The notes beneath the pieces are model-generated. The model did no database searches, was not told where the DNA came from, and saw only the letters and a list, made by a program, of their open reading frames with translations. The translations under genes and the position numbers were made by a program. From CAIYUC01 sp963682005 (GTDB lineage: Bacteria; Bacteroidota; Bacteroidia; Bacteroidales; FEN-979), in assembly GCA_963682005.1 (NCBI GenBank), contig OY820914.1, positions 1-64,000 of the forward strand: a stretch of 64,000 bases of DNA, written 5' to 3'. This document shows positions 24,801 to 33,065 of this stretch, one piece after another (position 1 is the stretch's first letter; the number at the start of each line of letters is the position of its first letter).

Positions 24801-27491
24801 TTGAGTAATAAGAGACCATACATATATACCCTTTTTACCACCTGTATTGCGGTTATTGTCATCCTCGCCTCCTGTTCAACCAAAAAGAACACATGGACCC
24901 GGCGTCAATATCATAACCTGACCGCACATTTCAATGTTTACTGGAACGGTATGGACAACATGCGCCAGGGCATCAAGGAATTCAACGCCACGGTGAAGGA
25001 TAATTACCTGATGGTTTTGCCGGTCTATAATTATGGCGATAAAGCATCAGGATCCAAGATGAGCCAGTATTCAGATGTTGCCATCAAGAAAGCCCAGAAG
25101 TGCATCACCAAGCATTCCATGTATTTCGGGAAGAAGGAGTACAACAAGTGGATCGACGATTGCTATATGCTGATCGGGAAAGCATACATGTACAAACAGG
25201 ATTACTCGATGGCCCGGAGATACTTTGAGGTAACCATCAAGACATTCAATGATAATGAGATCAAGTACGATGCTATGCTGTGGCTTGCCCAGGCCAACAT
25301 CATGATGAATGATTTCACGATGGCGGAGCCGATGCTTGATATGGTACAGAACAAGATCAGAACGGGTGCCGCTCCCGAGAGACTCGAAAAAGATGTAAAC
25401 CTCATTTATGCCAACTTCTACATCGTTCAGAAGAATTATCCTCCTGCAGTTGAATACCTGAACAGGGCGCTTGAACTGAAGTTAAAAAGACAGATGAAGA
25501 CCCGCTGCATGTTTATTCTCGGACAAATCCACCAGCTCAACGGAGAACTGGATGAAGCCTCAAAACTCTATGCTGCAGTGGTCAAGCGGAATCCTTCCTT
25601 TGACATGGAATTCAATGCCAAGATCAACATGGCACGTTGCTACATCGCCAATTCAGGGAATAAGGAATTTATCGTAAAAAAGCTCCTGAAGATGCTCAAG
25701 GATGACAAGAACAAAGAGCAACTCGACCAGGTCCACTTTGCACTTTCCGAGGTTTACCTGAAAGATGCAGATACAGCAACGGCAATAGAATACCTGACGA
25801 AATCGGTCGCTACGAGCACCACAAATAATTACCAGAAAGCCATATCGGCCCTTCAACTTGCTGACATCTATTTTCTCCGGAAAAAATACCCGAAATCACA
25901 GGCCTACTATGACAGTACGATGAGATTCCTTCCAAAGGATTACCCGAATTACAAGGAATTATCGAAAAAGACTGCAACCCTGACTGATCTCGTTAAGAAT
26001 CTTGAGATCATCCAGCGGGAAGACAGCCTTCAGAAGCTGGCCAAGATGACTGAACCTGAGCGGATGGCGATCATCAATGAGATCATTGCGGATGTGATCG
26101 AGGAAGAGCAGATCAAGGCTGAAGCAGAACGGCTGAAACAGGAGTCTCGGATGTTTCAGCAAACCCAACAGGGCGGGAAGGACCTTACAGCCCCGGCTGG
26201 CGGGGGAGTCGGTGCATGGTATTTTTACAATCCTGCCACCATGGCCAACGGATACACCACTTTTATAAAGAAATGGGGCCGAAGAACCCTTGAGGACCTC
26301 TGGTTCCTTTCCGATAAGAACATCGCCACCTTTGCTGAAGAAACCGAATCAGATTCAGTGGAAGTTGATGAATCGGATACGGCCACCATGGCCAAGAAAA
26401 AGGAAAGCAAGACACCCCTGAACAATAAAAACCCGAAATATTACCTTAAAGATCTGCCATTCAAGCCTGAGCAGGTGGAAGCTTCCACCAATAAGATCAT
26501 CCAGGCATATTATAATGTAGGGTTCATTTATGTTGAAGGATTGCATGATTATGAGGAATCAGTCAGGGCCTTTGAGAAACTGCTGGAACTCTATCCTGAA
26601 AACAAGTACAACATCGCCACCTGCTATGAACTCTACAGGATCTACACTGACCTTGAGAACAAAGAAAAGAGTGATTATTATAAAAACCTCATTCTTACCA
26701 AATACCCGGAAACTGATTTTGCCAAACTCCTGATCAACCCCAATTATTACCTTGAAGTCCAGACAAAGCAGAAAGAAGTATCCATCCTATACGAGGACAC
26801 TTACAAAGCTTTCATGAACCAGCAATATTACATGGTGATCAACAACAGCGACCTGGCATTCAAGACGTTTAAATCGGATACGAGCCTTTTCCCGAAATTT
26901 GCGTACCTCAAAGCCTTGTCACTGGGAAAAATTGAGGTGGTAGACTCCCTTGTTAATGCAATGCAGGCTATTGTCAAGAAATATCCAAAAAGCGAGGTAA
27001 AACCCCTGGCACAAAATGTTCTTGAATTTCTGAACAAGCAGAAGAATTCACAGGGAGAACCGCTCATCAAGGATTCCACACAACAGACGCTGGAAGCCGA
27101 AACAAAAATGTACACGTTCAATAAGGATGCAATCCATTTTTATGTACTCATTGTAGATAATGAAAAGGTGGATGTGGAAGCCCTGAAGATCAAGATATCT
27201 GATTTCAATTCAAAATTCCATGACCTTGAAAATCTCCAGGTCAACAGCCTGCTTCTCGAAGGAAGCCAGGAGATGATCACGATAAACAATTTCGACAACA
27301 GCGAAGGGGCTGTCAATTATTACGTTTCCATCAAAGACAATGATTACATATTCACCCGGTTGAAGCAAACCGGTGATTATGCCCAGTTCGTGATCTCCGC
27401 GGATAACTATCCGATCTTTTACAAAAACAAGAACATCCTCCAGTATATGCGGTTCTTTGAGAAGAACTACCCGGTGACGGGACCGCAGTAG
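24801..27491 (+). CDS. porW: Type IX secretion lipoprotein PorW/SprE (TPR protein)
   Basis: PorW/SprE is a periplasmic-facing outer-membrane lipoprotein needed for T9SS and has been proposed to link the GldKN ring to the translocon. The 896-residue protein has a lipobox LASC (Cys25) and then the family mark STKKNTWTRR and YHNLTAHFNVYWNG. Numerous TPR-type helix pairs follow (about 110-400 and 560-680), e.g. YSMARRYFEVTIKTF and YEESVRAFEKLLELYP. The C-terminal region (from about 770) is a distinct beta-alpha domain ending FFEKNYPVTGPQ. The start is TTG: no ATG lies in frame before the signal peptide. It is about 5 kb from porP and on the opposite strand. Confidence 0.92.
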   Translation: MSNKRPYIYTLFTTCIAVIVILASCSTKKNTWTRRQYHNLTAHFNVYWNGMDNMRQGIKEFNATVKDNYLMVLPVYNYGDKASGSKMSQYSDVAIKKAQKCITKHSMYFGKKEYNKWIDDCYMLIGKAYMYKQDYSMARRYFEVTIKTFNDNEIKYDAMLWLAQANIMMNDFTMAEPMLDMVQNKIRTGAAPERLEKDVNLIYANFYIVQKNYPPAVEYLNRALELKLKRQMKTRCMFILGQIHQLNGELDEASKLYAAVVKRNPSFDMEFNAKINMARCYIANSGNKEFIVKKLLKMLKDDKNKEQLDQVHFALSEVYLKDADTATAIEYLTKSVATSTTNNYQKAISALQLADIYFLRKKYPKSQAYYDSTMRFLPKDYPNYKELSKKTATLTDLVKNLEIIQREDSLQKLAKMTEPERMAIINEIIADVIEEEQIKAEAERLKQESRMFQQTQQGGKDLTAPAGGGVGAWYFYNPATMANGYTTFIKKWGRRTLEDLWFLSDKNIATFAEETESDSVEVDESDTATMAKKKESKTPLNNKNPKYYLKDLPFKPEQVEASTNKIIQAYYNVGFIYVEGLHDYEESVRAFEKLLELYPENKYNIATCYELYRIYTDLENKEKSDYYKNLILTKYPETDFAKLLINPNYYLEVQTKQKEVSILYEDTYKAFMNQQYYMVINNSDLAFKTFKSDTSLFPKFAYLKALSLGKIEVVDSLVNAMQAIVKKYPKSEVKPLAQNVLEFLNKQKNSQGEPLIKDSTQQTLEAETKMYTFNKDAIHFYVLIVDNEKVDVEALKIKISDFNSKFHDLENLQVNSLLLEGSQEMITINNFDNSEGAVNYYVSIKDNDYIFTRLKQTGDYAQFVISADNYPIFYKNKNILQYMRFFEKNYPVTGPQ

Positions 27492-27504
27492 GAGTCGGCA
27501 GACG

Positions 27505-27634
27505 GAGGTCGGAGGTCGGAAAATTTTAGACAGAAGACAGAAGACAGAAGATAGATGTTTGTCTTATTCCTATTGCCTATTGCCTATTGCCTATTGCCTA
27601 TTGCCTATTGCCTATTGCCTGTTGCCTATTGCCT
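27505..27634 (+). repeat. Composite 7-bp tandem repeats downstream of porW
   Basis: Starting 13 bases after the porW stop there are three 7-mer families in order: GGTCGGA (27505-27520), AGACAGA/AGAAGAC (27526-27555) and ATTGCCT (27565-27634, about nine or ten copies). Composition and order resemble those at 32912-33063 (minus) and 44159-44277. Confidence 0.93.
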
Positions 27635-27673
27635 ACGACATTTCCCTCCCTGGAGAAAGTTATATCGACCTGA

Positions 27674-27706
27674 TTGTAATAATTAAACAATTTTGTTTTA
27701 TTTTTG
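27674..27706 (+). promoter_or_regulatory. Promoter of the bactofilin-atpZ unit
   Basis: TTG (27674-27676) and TATTTTTG (27699-27706), 22 bases apart, fit the Bacteroidota pattern. The box lies 38 bases before the ATG at 27745. Confidence 0.55.
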
Positions 27707-27744
27707 GTTGATCAAATATTGTGTTTACCACCAAATTAACTATC

Positions 27745-28155
27745 ATGGTAAAGAATAAGGAAAGCGAAGTTCCCTCCATCAACCTTCTGGGATCAGGAAC
27801 GATGGTCAAAGGAGAAATCAAGCTGAACGGTGATTTCAGGATTGACGGCACTTTTATCGGTACAATCAATTGCAAGGGTAAAGTTGTTGTCGGCCCTACC
27901 GGCGTAATCGAAGGAGAGATCAATTGCCTGAATGCAGATTTTTCAGGGGAGATCAAGGCCACGGTGAAAGTGACCGAACTCCTTACTTTGAAGGAATCAG
28001 CAAAATTCAACGGGGATATAACGACCAATAAACTGGCCATCGAGCCGGGTGCAAAATTTTCAGGTAACTGCATTATGGAAGGAGCAGGCTCTAAAATTAT
28101 AACACCTTCTACCCTTAAGAATGATGAACCTCGACAAAAAGAAGCGACTAATTGA
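27745..28155 (+). CDS. Bactofilin (polymer-forming cytoskeletal protein)
   Basis: Bactofilins self-assemble into filaments through a right-handed beta-helix and organise cell-shape and wall proteins. From the ATG at 27745 the protein has 136 residues; a GTG at 27721 would add eight. The core (about 20-110) shows the repeated short beta-strand pattern with Gly turns: SGTMVKGEIKLNGDFRIDG, KVVVGPTGVIEGEI and KFNGDITTNKLAIEPG. The ends are short and polar. The last 35 bases overlap the start of atpZ, so the two are translationally linked. The trio bactofilin - AtpZ - 4TM protein usually precedes the ATP synthase genes. Confidence 0.94.
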   Translation: MVKNKESEVPSINLLGSGTMVKGEIKLNGDFRIDGTFIGTINCKGKVVVGPTGVIEGEINCLNADFSGEIKATVKVTELLTLKESAKFNGDITTNKLAIEPGAKFSGNCIMEGAGSKIITPSTLKNDEPRQKEATN

Positions 28156-28339
28156 CAGCTATGCGAAGTATTCGTCGATAGCATTTCAGATGCTGGCCAT
28201 CATCCTGCTTGGCGTATTTGCCGGATTCAAGCTGGACCAATGGCTCCATTCAAAGCCGGTTTTCACCATCATCCTGTCGTTCGGATCTGTTATCCTTTCG
28301 ATCTATTACGTAACCAAGGACCTTCTGAAAAAAAAATGA
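28121..28339 (+). CDS. AtpZ/AtpI-family small membrane protein
   Basis: This 72-residue protein has two transmembrane helices (about residues 16-38 and 46-65) separated by a short loop with GFKLDQWLHSKPV, the pattern of the AtpZ/AtpI family (F1FO-ATP synthase accessory proteins thought to help assemble the c-ring or transport Mg2+/Ca2+). ATGs occur at 28121 and 28124. It overlaps the bactofilin gene by 35 bases. A terminal lysine run (LLKKK) is typical. The ATP synthase genes that normally follow are not in this window. Confidence 0.9.
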   Translation: MMNLDKKKRLIDSYAKYSSIAFQMLAIILLGVFAGFKLDQWLHSKPVFTIILSFGSVILSIYYVTKDLLKKK

Positions 28340-28352
28340 TATTCCTGCCTGA

Positions 28353-28748
28353 ATGAAACTCCCGCATCCTGAATTCTTCCGGAAATTACTTATTTTTTCT
28401 GCCTTTATCACTGTTCCCGCAACGGCCATTACATTTCTTCTGCCCGGATCCTTTATCACTCCTACCCTGCCGTTCCAGTTTCTATTCTTTATTATTGTAA
28501 CTTTTCTTTCTTACCACCTGATATCAGGTTCATCCGAGAAGAAATTTATCCGGTTCCTCAATGTTTATATGATCATTACCATCGTCAAGCTGTTCTTCTT
28601 CATTGCGATCCTGGTTGCTTATATCCTGCTGAACAGGCCGGATGCCGTTCCTTTCGTACTCTCCTTTTTTATCCTGTACCTTTGCTATACGATTTTCGAG
28701 GTTATACAGATCGTTTCCCTGTCGCGAATGAAGCAGGAAAATTCATAA
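28353..28748 (+). CDS. Four-helix membrane protein of the atp-operon leader type
   Basis: I do not recognise a named family, but the position and topology match the small integral membrane protein that lies between atpZ and atpB in many Bacteroidota. The 131 residues form four hydrophobic helices (about 11-29, 38-55, 67-90, 97-119), with a short basic/polar C-terminal tail (SRMKQENS). The first ATG is 13 bases after the atpZ stop. It resembles the AtpI/Unc I role in topology only. No other motifs are seen. Next on the plus strand is the PTPS-family gene with its own promoter, not atpB. Confidence 0.8.
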   Translation: MKLPHPEFFRKLLIFSAFITVPATAITFLLPGSFITPTLPFQFLFFIIVTFLSYHLISGSSEKKFIRFLNVYMIITIVKLFFFIAILVAYILLNRPDAVPFVLSFFILYLCYTIFEVIQIVSLSRMKQENS

Positions 28749-28787
28749 AACCTGACGTTGTTTCAGTTTCCGGTTGTTGGCATACGT

Positions 28788-28823
28788 TTTGACCATCCAC
28801 CGGAAAAAAAATTAGTACCTTTG
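28788..28823 (+). promoter_or_regulatory. Promoter of the PTPS-folE unit
   Basis: TTTG (28788-28791) and TACCTTTG (28816-28823) are 24 bases apart; the -7 box lies 10 bases before the ATG at 28834, which suggests a very short leader. Confidence 0.6.
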
Positions 28824-28833
28824 CACACCGCTT

Positions 28834-29250
28834 ATGGAACTGGTTTACATCACAAGGAAAGAACATTTTAATGCCGCTCACAGGTTGTTCAGACCGGAGT
28901 ATTCGGATGAAGAAAACCTGAAGGTGTTCGGGAAATGTTCCAATCCCAACTGGCACGGGCATAACTATACATTATTCGTGACTGTGAAAGGCGGTGTGAA
29001 CAAAGAAACGGGATTCGTTGTGGATCTTAAATTGCTGAGCAGCATAATCCAGGAAACAGTGATCGCAAAAATGGATCATCGCAATATCAATCTTGAAGTT
29101 GACTTTATGGCAGGGAAACTGGCTTCCAGCGAAAATCTGGCAATCGGGATCTGGAATGAATTGTTTCCTGAAATTCGAAAACTTGGTGCGGAACTGCATC
29201 GCATAAGGCTTGAAGAGACTGAAAATAACTTTGCAGAATATTACGGATAA
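28834..29250 (+). CDS. 6-pyruvoyltetrahydropterin synthase family protein (C-x5-HGH type)
   Basis: The 138-residue enzyme belongs to the PTPS/QueD family, which acts on dihydroneopterin triphosphate. Zinc ligands are His16 (HFNAAHR) and His41 and His43 (HGH); the catalytic cysteine Cys35 lies in CSNPNWHGHNY, giving the spacing C-x5-HGH. That spacing is the one in eukaryotic tetrahydrobiopterin PTPS, while QueD for queuosine has C-x3-HGH. The C-terminal RLEETENNFAEYYG supplies the substrate-binding Glu. The gene is 28 bases ahead of folE, whose product makes its substrate. A second family member is at 44367. Whether the product is a biopterin, a folate intermediate or 6-carboxytetrahydropterin cannot be told from sequence alone. 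Confidence 0.9.
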   Translation: MELVYITRKEHFNAAHRLFRPEYSDEENLKVFGKCSNPNWHGHNYTLFVTVKGGVNKETGFVVDLKLLSSIIQETVIAKMDHRNINLEVDFMAGKLASSENLAIGIWNELFPEIRKLGAELHRIRLEETENNFAEYYG

Positions 29251-29278
29251 CCGGATATTACTCCTTTAACAACAGTGT

Positions 29279-29896
29279 ATGATCGAAAGAGAGAAGAAAC
29301 TTGGCTATGAGAGATCGGAAGAGTTTAATCCAAAGACTTTGGAGGAATTGAGTTTTCACTATAAAGAGATCCTCCGGCTGATTGGTGAGAACCCTGACCG
29401 GGAAGGGTTGCTGAGGACACCGTTGCGGGTTGCCAAAGCGATTCAATTCCTTACGAACGGGTATGACCATGACCCTGAAGAGATCCTGAATTCGGCCAAA
29501 TTCCGGGAAGAGTATCGAGAGATGGTGATCGTTAAAGATATCGAGATCTATTCATTGTGCGAGCACCACCTGATCCCTTTTATCGGGAAAGCGCACGTAG
29601 CCTATATTCCCGATAAATACATCACCGGTCTCAGCAAGATCGCACGGGTTGTGGAAGTTTATGCAAGACGACTCCAGGTGCAGGAGCGGCTGACTACACA
29701 GATCAAGACTGCCATCAATAATACGCTGAAACCTCTGGGGGTTGCCGTTGTAATAGAGGCCCAGCACCTTTGCATGTCGATGCGCGGGATCCAGAAGCAG
29801 AATTCGGTGACCACAACGTCTGATTTCATTGGCGCTTTTGAACGGGACAAAACACGGGCGGAGTTTCTCCACCTGATCAGTACGAAACTGCATTGA
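29279..29896 (+). CDS. folE: GTP cyclohydrolase I
   Basis: FolE converts GTP to 7,8-dihydroneopterin triphosphate, the entry to folate, queuosine and pterin synthesis. The 205-residue protein has zinc ligands Cys94 and His97 (CEHH) and Cys165 (QHLCMSMRG), the active-site stretch GKAHVAYIPDKYITGLSK, and the decamer-forming segment ARRLQVQERLTTQI. Length is typical. It is directly downstream of the PTPS-family gene, so both are probably co-transcribed. A GC-rich inverted repeat (TTCCCGGGTTTACCCGGAA at 29911-29929) follows the stop without a T-run. Confidence 0.97.
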   Translation: MIEREKKLGYERSEEFNPKTLEELSFHYKEILRLIGENPDREGLLRTPLRVAKAIQFLTNGYDHDPEEILNSAKFREEYREMVIVKDIEIYSLCEHHLIPFIGKAHVAYIPDKYITGLSKIARVVEVYARRLQVQERLTTQIKTAINNTLKPLGVAVVIEAQHLCMSMRGIQKQNSVTTTSDFIGAFERDKTRAEFLHLISTKLH

Positions 29897-29967
29897 TCAG
29901 CGTTAATCTGTTCCCGGGTTTACCCGGAATGAAACATTAACATAAAAACAATTAAACTTAAATAACA

Positions 29968-30711
29968 ATGGATATGGATCAGAATACAAGGGGATATTCA
30001 ATTCCCCGGCCAGGATATGAAACGGCTGCAGTTGCAAAAACGTTCATGTCGCAGGTTTTTTTATGGATGACATTTGCGATGGCAGTCACTGCCATCACCG
30101 CTTATTGGTTTGCCTCATCAGAAGAGCTGATCGGGAGCCTGGTCAACCCTGTCACACACGGGCTCAGTGGCCTGGGGTGGTTCGTTACACTTGCCCCGAT
30201 CGGGTTTGTTCTGCTGATGTCTTTCGGATTCCAGAAGCTTTCAGCACCTGTAATGGCCTTGCTTTTCATTGCTTTCGCCATTTTAATGGGAATGAGCCTG
30301 TCTTTCATTCTGCTCGTTTATACAGCTGCCTCTGTGTACAAGACATTTGCGATCACCGCGGTTATGTTTGGCGGGATGGCGGTCCTGGGCTATACAACCA
30401 AGACAGACCTCACTAAATTCGGTTCCCTGATGATGATGGGCCTTTTCGGCATCATCATCGCCATGGTTGTAAACATGTTCATGCACAGCCAGACCATGGA
30501 TTACATCATCAGCATTATCGGGGTCCTTGTATTTACAGGACTTACCGCATATGATGTTCAGAAACTGAAAAGGATCGGGATGTCAGGGCTTGATGATTCC
30601 GGCGATGGTTCGGCCGTTCGCAAGATGAGCATTATGGGAGCGCTGACACTTTACCTCGATTTTATCAACCTCTTCCTGTTCCTGCTGAGGTTTCTGGGGG
30701 ACAGGAAATAG
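29968..30711 (+). CDS. Bax inhibitor-1 / YccA-family membrane protein
   Basis: The 247-residue protein has seven hydrophobic helices filling most of its length and the family's ending (DFINLFLFLLRFLGDRK), in which the Asp is a conserved pH-sensing residue, plus GLTAYDVQKLKRI. Bacterial members (YccA, YbhL, YetJ) act in membrane-protein quality control or as pH-dependent Ca2+ leaks. The N terminus is a short polar segment before the first helix at about residue 26. It is expressed from its own leader of 70 bases with no clear -7 box. Downstream is a repeat-rich intergenic stretch. Confidence 0.93.
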   Translation: MDMDQNTRGYSIPRPGYETAAVAKTFMSQVFLWMTFAMAVTAITAYWFASSEELIGSLVNPVTHGLSGLGWFVTLAPIGFVLLMSFGFQKLSAPVMALLFIAFAILMGMSLSFILLVYTAASVYKTFAITAVMFGGMAVLGYTTKTDLTKFGSLMMMGLFGIIIAMVVNMFMHSQTMDYIISIIGVLVFTGLTAYDVQKLKRIGMSGLDDSGDGSAVRKMSIMGALTLYLDFINLFLFLLRFLGDRK

Positions 30712-30770
30712 GCTGAGCGCTTCGCGCCTCGGGCCAAGGGCTGCGGGCTGCGGGTATTAACCTATCATAC

Positions 30771-30827
30771 CCACCCCTCAAATCCCCTCGCTGCAAGCAG
30801 GGAGGGGAAGACCGAAGGTCGGGGTGG
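30771..30827. repeat. Structured intergenic repeat-like element
   Basis: The outer arms CCACCCC / GGGGTGG and CCCCTC / GAGGGG enclose two small hairpins, CTGC-AA-GCAG and ACC-GAA-GGT. The nested symmetry suggests a mobile or RNA-structural repeat unit. It is preceded by (GGGCTGC)2.5 at 30738-30754. Only one copy is in the window. Confidence 0.6.
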
Positions 30828-30951
30828 ATACATTATGAGTTAAATCTCATTGTAAACAAGGTTGGATCCAGGATCTCGAAGCGCGAGGCCAGAAGCAATC
30901 TTTAAAATGGTCAGATCTGTAAAATTCAAATGATAATCAAAATGTAAAATT

Positions 30952-31830
30952 ATGTCAAAAGCATACGTATTCCCCGGTCAGGGAGCCCAGTTTGTCGGGA
31001 TGGGAAAAAATCTCTACGACTCTTCTCCCCTGGCAAAAGAATTATTTGAGAAAGCGAATGATATCCTTGGATTCCGGATCACGGACCTGATATTTGCCGG
31101 CACTGACGAAGATCTGCGGCAGACGAAAGTCACGCAACCGGCTATATTCCTGCATTCGGTGATCCTGGCAAGCACACTTGGTGACCAGTTCCAGCCGGAC
31201 ATGGTAGCCGGGCATTCGCTTGGTGAATTCTCAGCACTCGTGGCTGCAAAAGCCCTCTCTTTTGAAGACGGGTTGCGGCTTGTTTCAAAACGTGCAATGG
31301 CCATGCAGAAAGCTTGTGAAAGGGAGCCGTCCACCATGGCAGCCATCCTCGGGCTCAATGATACCGTGGTTGAAGATATCTGCAAGTCGATCGAAGAAGT
31401 GGTCGTACCCGCAAATTACAACAGTCCCGGACAACTAGTCATTTCGGGAAGCATGAAAGGGATAGAGATTGCATGTGAAAAACTCAAGGCTGCAGGTGCA
31501 AAAAGGGCTCTCCCATTGAAAGTAGGCGGGGCATTCCATTCACCTTTAATGGAGCCGGCACGTATTGAACTTGCAGAAGCCATCAATACCACCCTGTTCA
31601 GCGAACCGATCTGCCCGATCTACCAGAATGCAACTGCAGAGCGGGTAACAGATCCCCAGATCATCAGGAAAAACCTGATCGCGCAGCTTACGGCCCCTGT
31701 GTTGTGGACCCAGCTTACCATGAATATGCTGAAAGACGGAGCCACTACTTTCATTGAAGTAGGCCCGGGAACGGTTCTCCAGGGGTTGATTGCGAAGATC
31801 GGGAAAGATGTGACGGTAATGAGCGCTTAA
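30952..31830 (+). CDS. fabD: Malonyl-CoA:ACP transacylase
   Basis: FabD loads malonyl groups onto acyl carrier protein for fatty-acid synthesis. The 292-residue protein has the N-terminal GQGAQ, the nucleophile elbow GHSLGE with Ser89, and the catalytic His196 in AFHSPLMEPA. The length is standard. It has no other fatty-acid genes beside it. The stop codon abuts the stop of rmlB, which is transcribed from the other strand, with no bases between them. Confidence 0.96.
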   Translation: MSKAYVFPGQGAQFVGMGKNLYDSSPLAKELFEKANDILGFRITDLIFAGTDEDLRQTKVTQPAIFLHSVILASTLGDQFQPDMVAGHSLGEFSALVAAKALSFEDGLRLVSKRAMAMQKACEREPSTMAAILGLNDTVVEDICKSIEEVVVPANYNSPGQLVISGSMKGIEIACEKLKAAGAKRALPLKVGGAFHSPLMEPARIELAEAINTTLFSEPICPIYQNATAERVTDPQIIRKNLIAQLTAPVLWTQLTMNMLKDGATTFIEVGPGTVLQGLIAKIGKDVTVMSA

Positions 31831-32883
31831 TTAACGCTTCACGTATTGCTGATCATAGTATTTCTGGTAGTCACCGGAAGTGACATTCTGCATCCATTCT
31901 TCATTGGCGAGGTACCAGTCAACGGTTTTCTCAAGACCAGTTTCGAAGGTAAGCGAAGGCTTCCACCCAAGTTCATCCTGGATCTTTTCGGAATTGATCG
32001 CATATCTCAGGTCATGCCCTGCACGGTCTTTCACGAAGGTGATCAACTGAGCGGAAGTTCCTGAAGCACGACCTAGCTTACGGTCCATGATTGCGCACAA
32101 TTCACGGATCAGGTCGATATTCTTCCATTCATTGTTTCCGCCGACATTGTAGGTTTCTCCGACTGTTCCCTTGTGGAATACCAGGTCGATCGCGTTGGCA
32201 TGGTCTTCTACATAAAGCCAATCGCGGACATTCTCACCTTTCCCGTAAACCGGGATTGGCTTAGTGTGCTTTATATTATGAAACGCCAGGGGAATGAGCT
32301 TCTCGGGAAACTGGTTCGGGCCATAATTGTTCGAGCAGTTTGAAATGACTACCGGAAGATGGTATGTATGGAAATAGGCCATAACAAGATGGTCGGAACT
32401 GGCTTTTGAGGCAGAATAAGGGCTCCTTGGATCATATGCCGTGGTTTCCAGGAAATGACCGGTATCGCCGAGCGAGCCATACACCTCATCCGTGGAGATA
32501 TGGTAAAACCTTTTCCCTTCCATGTTGTCTTTCCACACTGCCCTGGCAGCATTCAGAAGGTTGACCGTTCCGATGATATTCGTAAAAATAAACTCCATCG
32601 GGTTGCTGATCGAACGATCCACATGGGACTCGGCGGCAAGGTGGATAACCCCGTCGAACTGGTACTGATCAAATATCTTCCTGATTTCTTCAGCATCCAC
32701 AATATCCGCCTTGATGAACTGATAATTGGGGGCATTCTCAACATCCGTAAGGTTAGTAAGGTTCCCCGCATACGTAAGCTTGTCGAGGTTAAAGATCTTG
32801 TACTGCGGATAATTCCGGACGAACCGTCTTACGACATGGTTTCCGATAAAGCCGGCTCCACCGGTGATCAGGATGTTTTTCAT
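31831..32883 (-). CDS. rmlB: dTDP-glucose 4,6-dehydratase
   Basis: RmlB (RfbB) converts dTDP-glucose to dTDP-4-keto-6-deoxyglucose, precursor of rhamnose and other deoxysugars. The 350-residue SDR protein has TGGAGFIG at the N terminus, the STDEVYG segment with the catalytic Asp-Glu pair, and the YSASK catalytic Tyr/Lys. LAAESHVDRSI is also diagnostic. Length is exact for the family. It is downstream of galE with a repeat array of about 180 bases between. rmlA, rmlC and rmlD are not in the window. Confidence 0.96.
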   Translation of the reverse strand: MKNILITGGAGFIGNHVVRRFVRNYPQYKIFNLDKLTYAGNLTNLTDVENAPNYQFIKADIVDAEEIRKIFDQYQFDGVIHLAAESHVDRSISNPMEFIFTNIIGTVNLLNAARAVWKDNMEGKRFYHISTDEVYGSLGDTGHFLETTAYDPRSPYSASKASSDHLVMAYFHTYHLPVVISNCSNNYGPNQFPEKLIPLAFHNIKHTKPIPVYGKGENVRDWLYVEDHANAIDLVFHKGTVGETYNVGGNNEWKNIDLIRELCAIMDRKLGRASGTSAQLITFVKDRAGHDLRYAINSEKIQDELGWKPSLTFETGLEKTVDWYLANEEWMQNVTSGDYQKYYDQQYVKR

Positions 32884-32911
32884 AGTAGTAGTTTTTAGTG
32901 GTTGTTAAAAT

Positions 32912-33063
32912 GCTTCGGGCTTCGGGCTTCGGGCTTCAGGCTTCAGGCTTCAGGCTTCAGGCTACCATACTTTATTCTCTATCCTCTATCTATCCTCTAT
33001 CCTCTGACCTCCGACCTCTGACCTCTGACCTCTGACCTCTGACCTCTGACCTCCGACCTCCGG
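32912..33063 (-). repeat. Composite 7-bp tandem repeats downstream of galE
   Basis: On the galE sense strand, beginning 3 bases after the stop, the order is GGTCAGA/GGTCGGA (33002-33063, about nine copies), GGATAGA (32976-33003) and GCCTGAA/GCCCGAA (32912-32963, about seven copies). It is the same order of families as after porW and mntP, here on the minus strand. Confidence 0.93.
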
Positions 33064-33065
33064 CT

